64,000 nucleotides of DNA from Euptelea pleiosperma. Its lineage: Eukaryota; Streptophyta; Magnoliopsida; Ranunculales; Eupteleaceae. This document shows, in pieces, positions 12,168 through 21,208 of the stretch; positions within the stretch are counted from its first letter, which is position 1, and every line of letters starts with the position of its first letter. The stretch covers positions 13,611,103 through 13,675,102 of the forward strand of contig CM068549.1 of assembly GCA_035048495.1 (NCBI GenBank), written 5' to 3'. The notes beneath the pieces are model-generated. The model was not told the origin of the DNA. It was given only the letters and a program-made list of their open reading frames with translations, and searched no databases. Made by a program: the position numbers and the translations under genes.

Positions 12168-12545
12168 TCAACAGGGCCTCATCAACATAAATGACGGACC
12201 ACAGTCTGAGCCACGTGGCACGCTCTTAGAGAGCACTGACTGTATAGATGTTTGACCCATCCCTAGATGGACTTACATACCAGAATTCAACATGATTAGT
12301 AATTCCTGTCCCTTGGATTAGAGTCTTTTCCATGGTTATTTTTAATTGTGGATTTCGGGCAATATTTGGGTATTCAGATCCAAAGGTTAGAAATCACTAA
12401 TTAGGCTGATTTTTGGTATGTTGGTCTATCTAGGGATGGGCTAAACATCCATAAGTAGTCTCTAATAGTGTACCACGTGGCCAACAATCATCTGTCATCA
12501 AAGGTGATTATAGACCTTCATCATCAAAGTTCCGCTCTGCGTAGG
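12168..12545. mobile_element. Palindromic G-box MITE (family M), segment A copy a
   Basis: Long imperfect inverted repeat: left arm 'gacggaccacagtctgagcc', CACGTG at 12212-12217, then 'gatgtttgacccatcccta'; the right arm carries the complement ('tagggatgggctaaacatc', CACGTG at 12474-12479). Inner phrases 'aaatcactaat' and 'ctgattttt' are typical of the family. It has no coding capacity and would fold into a hairpin if transcribed. Confidence 0.7.
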
Positions 12546-12614
12546 TGAGCTCTTTGTGAAACTCATGTGAAGGGCATGCCCCAACCCGACTTTTGGCTTT
12601 AAAGTAGTTTAGAT

Positions 12615-13065
12615 CAAGGTTTAAAGGAGGCCGTTTTAACTGTTAAACGGACTGGGGGCGTTACTGTTTAAACCGTTTAAATGGCTGTTAAAACGGATTG
12701 AAACGGTCAGGGGCAAAAATGGAAAAAAATGAGAAAAAATAGAATTAAACGGAATTAAACGGATTTTAACGGTTTTAACGGAAAAAAATGGAAAAAGTGG
12801 CGATGAAATTCAAATTTTGAAATTTGAAAATTAAAAAAAAAATAGAATTTAACGGAATTAAACGGTTTTAACGGCCGTTTTTTTCACAAAATTTTTCAAA
12901 ATTAAACGGCTGTTTAAATGATTTTAACGGCCGTTAAAACAAAAAAACGACCGTTTTTTTCAAAAACGATAAAACGCGTTTAAACGGTTTTAACGGAAAC
13001 AGGCTTGGGGCGTTACCGTTTAAACAGCCGTTAAAACCGTTTAAACGGCCGTTTTTAAAACCATG
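12615..13065. mobile_element. Full-length hAT-like MITE, AAACGG subfamily, segment A
   Basis: Runs from CAAGGTTTAAAGGAGG to TTTTTAAAACCATG. Flanks GTTTAGAT (12607-12614) and GTATAGAT (13066-13073) differ by one base; the segment B copy has a perfect 8-bp pair. I count 24 AACGG or CCGTT pentamers in these 451 bases against about one expected by chance. Most are AAACGG hexamers and many are arranged as CCGTTTAAACGG or AACGGCCGTT palindromes. It has no reading frame. Confidence 0.85.
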
Positions 13066-13570
13066 GTATAGATGACAATTATAATGAGAGAGCATTAAAT
13101 CAGAAATAATGTTAAATGGGAAATAATGTAACAGACCAGAATGTTGCCGTTATAATAGGCGTCGTTTTCCAGACAATGTTTTTTACTACATGGTGGTACT
13201 TTCCTTTGTACTCTTTTGAATAGATCTACTATTTGCAGTCCCGGATGCAGAGGAGAAAACATAATGTGGAACCATCTTTTGGCCCACTGACCCCACAAAT
13301 GATTGGCTGATCCCTTAGTGAACTTATATCCCAAACATTAGCCTGATTGGTGATTTATGGCCATTGAATTTGAATTTTTTTTATGGATGACTTCTAGCAG
13401 TTGGACACCAATCAGGTTGATTTTTAGTATGTAGTTCCACAAAGGGATGGGCCCAACAGTCTTGGGTTAGTGGGCCCCAAAGAGTGTTCTACTTGACATA
13501 TTTCGGGTAGATGTCAAAGTTTTTTTTTCCACTGCGAGGGCCCAATACCACCACATTATTTACCAAGGGC
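13066..13570. repeat. Further MITE-like piece of the recurrent module, segment A
   Basis: Contains 'agcattaaatcagaaat', 'taacagaccagaatgtt', 'ttttggcccactgacccc', and a palindromic core around 13340-13440 ('cctgattggtgat' against 'atcaggttgatttt'). The segment B equivalent lacks about 150 bases (A 13271-13420) across a short shared 'accatc'. Related pieces lie at about 16945-17300 and 33140-33300. Confidence 0.5.
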
Positions 13571-16376
13571 ACTGATGTTGTAGCCATAGTTATACGTTAG
13601 TACAATGCTACCTCAATGTTGACCCCTTAGATTTTGAAATAACAAGTTATACTTCTTTAGTTAAAGCCAAAGATCACCTTTTGAAAGCATCATTGGAATG
13701 ACTGATTGCTAGTTCATCATAATTGTTGAATTTGTGACGTTGGTTCGATGTGACCACCATCATATTGTAATGTTACTGGTACCATCTAATTACCTCCTTT
13801 AAAAGATCTACATTTAAACTAAGTATAAACTTTGACGTAAAATTATACAAACCTCCCTACTACAGCAAAAAAGATATGTCGTTTATATTGTCATCTATTC
13901 TACTATTTAAAGACTGATGGCCTTCTTGCATTATAAAAGATGAAATATTGAAATTGCCCCTACTTTGCCAAAATGTCCCTGTTAGTCTTTACCAAATTTT
14001 TCTTTTTCTATTTGGTCCTTAGCCATTGACGTCAGTGTGTGTCAACTGCTCCTCTCCCCTTCCGTCATCACGTCAACTCCTCCCTTAGAAAAAATTCCAT
14101 CATCAACGCTGATGATGGACCATAGTGTTCACCACTGACCGTGTGGGTGGGTCCAACAGAGGTGTCATTGTATCTTCTTTCAACTGCACCTTTAGATGCT
14201 GCAGGGTAGCATTGGATGACAAGCTGATGCACCATCCCCAAGATACAAGGTGGTTCACTCAATTGGGAACTAACCATGATGGTCCACTCCTTGGTAGACC
14301 TACTCGCCATATACTAGCCTAATTGGTGTTTTCCAACAGTCGTTGGATTAAAACACCTTTCATTATGGATTTCATGGCAAGCCCACGAGTACCCTTCAAT
14401 CAGGCTTGTAGTGGCCTGTAGGTCTATTGATGCTAGACCATACTTTGAGGAATCAATGTACCCTTGATTGTGCGACACATCATCACATATCGGTTACCAT
14501 GTGATGGCGGTCCTATTGCCACATCTTGGATATGCGATAACTCGAATATTGGGTCAATCAAATATACTTGACAATTTTTCTCTCTCGGACTATTATGTTG
14601 GACAAAATCAGTTTATCTTTGTTAAGGGTATTTTGAAAGAAATAGTAAAACAACAAAATTAATATTTTTCTATCTTTCTGACTCGGACAATCATAATGGT
14701 AAACCCTATAATCATTTAGAACACAATTGAGCTCAGATATTTATTTTTACTTAGTTTGCACCTAACGAAGCCGTGTGAGCTGTGAAGGTTCTAAAACTTT
14801 GGGATCGAATCTACGAAAAAATGATCAACTAGAAGATCTAATGTTAAATCTTGACAACCAATCAAAGGTAGGTACCATTCTCATGATCTTTCAATACTAG
14901 GCATTAAATCGTGAGCATGCATTTATTGTTAAACTGTAATTGATGGCCAGTTTTATATTAAAGATCTCCTATGTGGATTCTATATGTTTCGTATTGGAGA
15001 TCCTCTGCGTGGATATTTACATTTTTAGTAATTTCTTAGATATATAGAGGCATACATTGTATTTCAGATTCAGAAGTGATAAAGTAAGTTTGAAGTGAGT
15101 TTTATAGGGTGAAAGACCTGAAAATCCCACGAAGACCCTCTTATGGGTGAAGAAAGAGATCCCATCTGTGGGTTGTGTATTACTTTTGATTAATTGTTCA
15201 TGTATTCATTATGACAATGATATTACTATTTGATAATTTAATTTATACGAACATGTCTGTATATCTTGTATTATTTGAATCATGTTTTTGGGTGAAAAAT
15301 TTGAGTGAGCATTTGACTCACTCCGACAACGACCACTTTCAGATTTGGATGAGACTGAGACGTACAAAGAAGGGTACGAAGAGGAACTACAACCTGTAGA
15401 TGGAATAGGCGATGAGATATGCTGTAAAACCCCAAAAAAATTGTAATCATCGGATTGATTCTTCTAAAATTAGATCCTCAAGATTCGTACCCTAGATGTG
15501 TAGGAACGATAAGTTCAACAATATTTTAAGGCTTTTGACTTAAGATAAAGATACTCAAACTAAAATGTATAATTACTAATAATTATAATTATGATAAAGG
15601 AAATTCAGTTTGATTTGTTTAAAAAAAATAATAAACAAGTCAAATGGCTAATCAAATAAAATTCATCGAATTCTTGGTTGACCACTTGACCTTGAGAAGT
15701 GCTAACACCTCGGATTCATCAACCTGGGTAGTTGGACAAGATTCGATCAACCCATAGATGCACACGTAACTCAATTGTACACTGTTAGAAAATAAATTCA
15801 TCAATTTTTAACAAATCTACCTAGATTTTGATTAATCGGAGACCGCCATGAGGTCCGCCTCGTCGAATTACCCTAAGAGGACTACCCTCGTGATTTATGG
15901 CATGTACCCGAACCTTGCGCTTCAACCCATGTGCATTAGCACCGTATGCGCTGCCGCTACACCCGATCACAACCTTTAGATGCTTGGGTGCTGAGTTAAC
16001 CCTTTTGAAAAGGCACGAGAAGGAGATCCATTTCACTTTAGTGAAATCATACCCATGATATCATTGGATCTTAAATTTTATTAAATCCCTTTTTAGACTA
16101 AATATATAAGATTGAGAGGAAGAGGCCAAAACCTAACTTTTAGAAGAAAATTTGTAGAAAGGAGAGAGTAAGAAACTAGAGAGGGAAGTTTAGAGAGGAG
16201 GGTGAAGATCATGTTGGAGGAAAGATGGCCGAAAACCAGGTAGGTGGTTTGAGCTCCTCTAGATTTCATCTTTCTTCTGCTCTAATGGTTACTTCATAAA
16301 TTATTTTAGTATTATTCTATTGGATTTTTATTTTGATTTTAGGAGAAATTTCTGATCTATATCTCAGTGTTAGACA
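13571..16376. other. Gene-free stretch, segment A
   Basis: No domain is recognised. A palindromic family-M relative probably lies at about 14100-14480 ('catcaacgctgatgatgga' at its left). Segment B lacks nothing large here but has about 50 extra bases at the equivalent of 14390. A small minus-strand reading frame (15821-16036) is listed separately. Confidence 0.5.
15821..16036 (-). other. Small open frame preserved in both segments, unrecognised
   Basis: A 71-codon minus-strand frame starting MKWISF; I recognise no domain. The segment B copy (53411-53626) keeps the same length with four amino-acid changes and at least two synonymous changes. This is compatible with either weak constraint or simple recent duplication. 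No promoter or splice context is clear. It may be a remnant exon or chance. Confidence 0.2.
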
Positions 16377-16512
16377 AAAAAATAATAATAATACAGATCT
16401 AACCTTAAGATTTTCAAACACTCTAATACGTTTTCAAAAAATAACAGATGACATTTTTTTTATAACTGTCCTTTTGAAAATAACGCCCGTTATTTTAAAA
16501 TAACTAGGGGGC
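16377..16512. mobile_element. Remnant right part of a TAACGG-type MITE, segment A
   Basis: Contains 'ataacagatgacatttt' and 'ataacgcccgttattttaaa' ending in 'ataactagggggcgg', the same truncated right junction as at 12136 and 31712. Segment B copy: about 54020-54157. Confidence 0.5.
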
Positions 16513-16885
16513 GGCTGGCCTCATCAACATTGATGACGGACCACAGTATGAGCCACGTGGCACACTCTTAAGAGTGCACTGACGATTTTGATGTTTGGCC
16601 CATCCATAGATGGACTTACATTCCATAATTCAACCTGATTAGTAATTTTTCCGTCCCTTGGATTAGAGTCTTTTCCATGGTTATTTTTAACTGTGGATTT
16701 CGGGCAATATTTGGGTATTCAGATCCAAAGGTTAGAAATCATTAATCAGGGTGATTTTTGGTATATTAGGGATGGGCCAAACATCCAGGTATATGGTCAG
16801 TAGTCTCTAATGGTGTGCCATATGGTCAACAATCATTCGTCAGCGAAGTTGATTATAGACCGTCATCATCAAAGTTCTGCTCTGC
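16513..16885. mobile_element. Palindromic G-box MITE (family M), segment A copy b
   Basis: Same structure as the copy at 12168: 'gacggaccacagtatgagcc', CACGTG at 16554-16559, 'gatgtttggcccatccatag', central 'aaatcattaatc', then the complementary right arm. The right-arm G-box is mutated here (catatg), while the segment B copy keeps CACGTG in that arm (54456-54461). Confidence 0.68.
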
Positions 16886-17472
16886 GTAGGTGAGCTCTTT
16901 TTGAAGCTCATGTGAATGGCGTGCCCAAATCCCACTTTTGGCTTTGACCATTATAACGAGATAGCGTTAAATCGGAAATAAAGTAACGGACCAGAATGTT
17001 TCCGTTATAATGGCCTTTTTTCAAACAATGTTTTTTACTACCTTGTGGGACTTTCCTTTGTACACTTTTGAACAGATCCAGTATTTGCATTACCCCCAGT
17101 GAACTTACATCCCAAACAGTATCCTGCTTGTTGATTTATGGCCATTTAATTTGAACTTCTTTGCCGATGATTTCTAGCAGTTGGACACCAATCAGGCTGA
17201 TTTTTTTAGTATGTAGGTCCACTAAGGGGTGGGCCCAACAGTCTTGGGTTAGTGGGCCCCAAAGAGTGTTCTACTTGGCATTTTTCAAGTAGATGTCAAA
17301 GTTTTTACCAAGGGCACTGATGTTGTAGCCCTAGTTATACTTTAGTACACCGCAATGTCGGCCCTTTAAATTTGGAAATAATGATATTTTATTTTGTAAG
17401 CGGGAAATAACAATATTATACTTCTTTAGTTATCACCAAAGATCACCATTTGATAGCCGTTGACGTTTCAAC

Positions 17473-17880
17473 CAAGGTTTAAAGGAGTCCGTTTTAACGG
17501 TTTAATGGACTAGGGGCGTTACTGTTTAAAACGTTTAAATGGATTGCAACGGCCAGGGGCAAAAATAAAAATAAAAAATGGTGCCGAAATTCGAATTTTG
17601 ATTTTTGAAAATTAAAAAAAAAAGGTTAAACAGAAATTTGACTGATTTTAACGGATTTAACCGCCATTTTTTTTCAAAAAAATCCAAAATTTAACGGCTG
17701 TTAAAACGGTTTTAATGGCCGTTTAAACGTTTTTAACGGCCGTTAAAACGAAAAACGAAAAAAAGTTCATTTAATTTAAAGCATCAAAACGCGTTTAAAC
17801 CGTTTTAACTGAAACGGGCTTGGGGCGTTACATTTTAAACGACCGTTAAAACTGTTTAAACAGCCATTTTTAAAACCATG
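17473..17880. mobile_element. Full-length hAT-like MITE, AAACGG subfamily, with perfect TSD
   Basis: Runs from CAAGGTTTAAAGGAG to TTTTTAAAACCATG. It is flanked on both sides by GTTTCAAC (17465-17472 and 17881-17888), a perfect 8-bp target duplication. The interior is rich in AAACGG and CCGTTTAAACG motifs. The matching copy in segment B (from 55126) is interrupted at 55475 by the LTR retrotransposon, so this is the uninterrupted version of that site. Confidence 0.88.
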
Positions 17881-18364
17881 GTTTCAACTGCTCCTCTCCT
17901 CTCCCGTCATCACGTCAACTCCTCCCTTTGAGAAAATTCCATCATCAACATTGATGATGGACCTTAGTGTGCGCCACTAACTTTGGACCATCCCTAGGTA
18001 GATGTACGGAACAAAAATCTTTCTAACCTTTGGATCCGAGTACGCCAAACAATGCTCGAGATCCACACTTAAAATTAAACCATGAAACCTGCGTGATGGG
18101 TTTGATGATTTCGAAGAAATTTCAGGAACTCCTCTGATCTTTATTGAATTACTCTGATTTTAATTTTTTTAGGGGCGTTAGGGTCTGTTTGGTTCACCCT
18201 TTCGTAGACTTCGTTGCTTAAAACAGCCACCGAAAAAAAAAAAAAAACTAAGGCTTTACCTCTGAATCACAATGCCACATGTCTCTTTAATCTGGTTTGG
18301 GGAAATTCAATCATACTTCCTTGATTCCACTTTCCTCGCAAAGCTATTAAATATCCTGAATTTT

Positions 18365-18655
18365 TTACAAGAGTGATAGACCGTATGGATGTTTGGCCCA
18401 TCCCGAAGTGGACCTACATTCCAAAATCAGCCCTCATTACTAGTTTCAAACCTTTGGATCTTTGTACCCCAAATAATAGTTAATAGTGCCCAAATAATGT
18501 CACCAATCCAACGCTTAGAAATCACTAATCAGGCTAATTTTTTGGTCTGTAGGTCCTCCTCCTGGGGTTGAGCCAAACATCCATACGGTCAGACATCTAT
18601 AAGAATATGCCACGTGGCTCATATTGTGGTCCATCACCAAAGTTCTATTCGATTC
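18365..18655. mobile_element. Palindromic G-box MITE (family M) at the head of unit r1
   Basis: Left arm 'gatgtttggcccatcccgaa', centre 'aaatcactaatcagg', right arm 'gagccaaacatccatacggt' with CACGTG at 18611-18616 and 'tgtggtccatcaccaaag'. The left outer arm is shortened. The same element heads unit r4 at 33505-33760. Confidence 0.62.
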
Positions 18656-18739
18656 ATTCCATGTATCATTTCTATGTCTTTTTAAGTGTCAAATGTCATT
18701 TTCCACCAAGTTCAAATGCAGAGGAATAGTAATACACAC

Positions 18740-19153
18740 CATAGTTTAAAAAACAAACGTTATAATGGAATCGAACCTCCCCCGTTATGTTACGAACCGT
18801 TAAAATACAGAAAAAATAACGCCCGTTATTTTTCGTTATTTTTCCATTATAATGAAAATGACTGTTGTTTTCTGGAAATTTTTGTGAAAAAAAATCCGTT
18901 ATTTTCTGTTATTTTTCCTTTTCTTCCTGTATTTTCCGTTATTTTCAGTTTTTCAAAAATTTGAAATTTTAAAATTTGAATTTCAGCACCATTTTCTCTG
19001 TTATTTTCCATTATTTTCTGTTATTTTTCATTATCTCCGTTGTGTTCCTGTTATTTTCCATTTTTGCCCCTGAGCATTACAAATCATTATAACGGCAAAA
19101 AATAGTAACACCCCCAATCCGTTAGACCATTATAACGGCCCCTTTAAATTTTG
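18740..19153. mobile_element. hAT-like MITE in r1, TAACGG subfamily
   Basis: Begins CATAGTTTAAAAAAC and ends CCTTTAAATTTTG. The right flank ATATACAC (19154-19161) is the family-wide 8-bp duplication at this site; the left flank reads ATACACAC (one mismatch). It is rich in CCGTTATTTTC and ATAACGG. The small frames here are artefacts of the repeat. Confidence 0.72.
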
Positions 19154-19659
19154 ATATACACCTTCAAAATTGTTTGAAAAATAACGGTAGGAGACAAACA
19201 TAAGGTTGGAAAAAATTGGGCCCATTTGGTAACCATTAAGACAAGTGTTTATGGTGCTGACAATTATTTTTCTACCCAATAATCGATTATCAGGTTTGAT
19301 AAATTTGAGACCTCTTGTTAGCAATTCGGAATACGGCAAAAATTCGATACGGAGAAAATTTGAGTTTTATTTGATTTTGGGTTTCGAAAATCCGCTCAAA
19401 AATTCACTCAACGGCAAAGCTGCGGCATGCGGTTTATACGCGTTTTATACGTCTCACTTTAAAAATTCTGAAACCAAAAATTTGGGACATTTTGAAAGGG
19501 AGTCAATATATTTGATAATATAGTTATAATAGTCCAATGTAATATAGTTACCAAAAATTTGGTACATGTTGAAAGGGAGTCAATATACTACTTGAGTCAA
19601 CAAATAAGCACATTTTGTAGTAATTACTTTTATTTTTGGCTAAATAAAACATAGGGACG

Positions 19660-19946
19660 TGTGGGTTCAAGCAATTTTTATTTTTACTAATTTAAATCCC
19701 ACGTTGGAGAAATAAGAGATAGTTAGGGGAGTTTGACTTGTATAAGTGGGACTAGAGGAGAAGGGGGAATATATACTTACCTTCACGGGGGTCAATGGGT
19801 GATCAAAAAGGCCTATGGCCTAGGTTAACGGCCTCCATTGTACTTAGAAGGGAGGGATCACTTAAAAACTACCCAAGTGGTAGAATGACATAGGGATACA
19901 GAGAAAAACAATGCACCTGGTATGTCATTCTTTTAGGAAGAAACGA
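19660..19946. mobile_element. About 290-bp insertion present in r1 and r4, absent in r2 and r3
   Basis: In r2 and r3 the sequence runs 'agggacttggtgc'. In r1 and r4 the same point holds about 290 extra bases between 'gggacg' and 'ggacctagtgc', consistent with a 5-6 bp duplication of GGAC[GC]T. The insert contains 'tcccacgttggagaa' and 'ggaatatatacttacc'. It may be a small LTR-derived or other element; no clear termini were found. Confidence 0.5.
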
Positions 19947-20417
19947 CGGACCTAGTGCATTGTTTTGTTGGGACGAATTTCTCAAAAACACGTTCAATTC
20001 GTTTGGGCCTGAGAATTTTCGAATTTTTTCGAATTATTCAAATATCGGGACGAATAAAATGATTTTTGAAAAAATCATAAAATTTACACCTTAAACTGAA
20101 GATTGCTAACAGGGGTCCCAATATGACTTGAAGGGCCTTTTAAAATTCCTTGTAACAACCCTAGAATGAAAAGGAAACAAGTGAGTAAAACCCACTAAAC
20201 ACACACCTAAAATCCCCTAAAAAAAGATCAAAACCAGATATCATTTGAGATAAATGTGTGCTTGGTCATTTGGGTATGCCATTTTCAGACGGCCATGTAA
20301 ACCTCATCTATGAAGAAGATGGGCTAAAAAGAATCAGGAGCTAGCGAGAGGGAGAAGGTCAGACTGAACTGGCGGATCTACAGAAATGCTTCCTTCTTTC
20401 CTATCGGTTGTCACCTC

Positions 20418-20702
20418 CAAGGTTCTAAATGATCCGTTATAACATTATAATGGTCACTTGACGTTACTGTTAGGACCACCCACATCAGTCACATCTAAAG
20501 TAAAAAAAAAAAGGGTAGAGTTATTTTTTCTTATTAATTATTTTTTTAAAATAAACTTGATAATAGTAAAAAAAACCTTTTTTTTCAAAAAATAATGGCC
20601 GTTATATCCGACATAACAGTAAGCCCATTTTTTTTTGGATTAGGGCATTATTTTTCAAATAACATAACCGGGTTGGGCGAAAACGACTATATTTAAACTA
20701 TG
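20418..20702. mobile_element. Short hAT-like MITE in r1
   Basis: Starts CAAGGTTCTAAATG and ends TATTTAAACTATG. Flanks GTCACCTC and GTCCCTTC match at six of eight positions. It contains TAACG motifs, but fewer than the longer copies. Orthologous copies: r3 about 29287-29555 (right end decayed) and r4 35450-35724. Confidence 0.55.
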
Positions 20703-21208
20703 GTCCCTTCTTTCCCACTTTTTCGTTCACCATCTTCTAGGTTTTTTTTCTTGTTGTTTCTACCACAAATATATGTGTGGCTGAAAAGCTAGCATTAATT
20801 TATGCCCTATAGCTCACGCTTCCATTTGGACTTTGATGTGTAACTTTAGACGTATTTTGAGAAATGCCAATAGTGGGTCCAACACGGCTAGAATTCGATG
20901 TATAAAATTTGGGTTTATTTTGAAAAATACTAGTAATGGGTCCAATGCATTTAGACATTTACTTTGAGAAAATGCTTTAAATTCATTTCGTGACTATGAG
21001 GCAATGTAGTAGCTGGTCCAATGCATTTAGACTTTGATGTGTAAATTTGGACCTACACCAAGAGTGCTCATTTACCCAGTAGATGAGACTTAAAAACAGA
21101 AAAGATAAGAGAAAATAAACAAGTTTAAAGGATACGTGGCAAACCAGCACACTTGCGTACAGGATCTTAATTCTTAAAATTCAAATGCGTCACTGTGAGA
21201 TAATATAG

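Larger units (their letters stand above)
18365..21208. repeat. Duplicated unit r1
   Basis: First of four related units. Order: family-M MITE, 'ccaccaagttcaaatgcagagg', hAT-like MITE (18740-19153), 'attgggcccat', an extra 290-bp piece (19660-19946), a second hAT-like MITE (20418-20702), then degenerate repeats of 'agtgggtccaa'. The most similar unit is r4. No gene is visible. Confidence 0.75.

Noticed and set aside
18686..19523. Phenylalanine-rich frames in the MITEs (also near 30629, 33948, 36454)
   Set aside because: These come from TTATTTTCCGTT-type repeats and are not conserved between copies.
19685..19745. 'tcccacgttgg' followed by 'tataag', resembling a plant snRNA upstream element plus TATA
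   Set aside because: The match to RTCCCACATCG is poor, the spacing is wrong for U-snRNA promoters, and no snRNA sequence follows.
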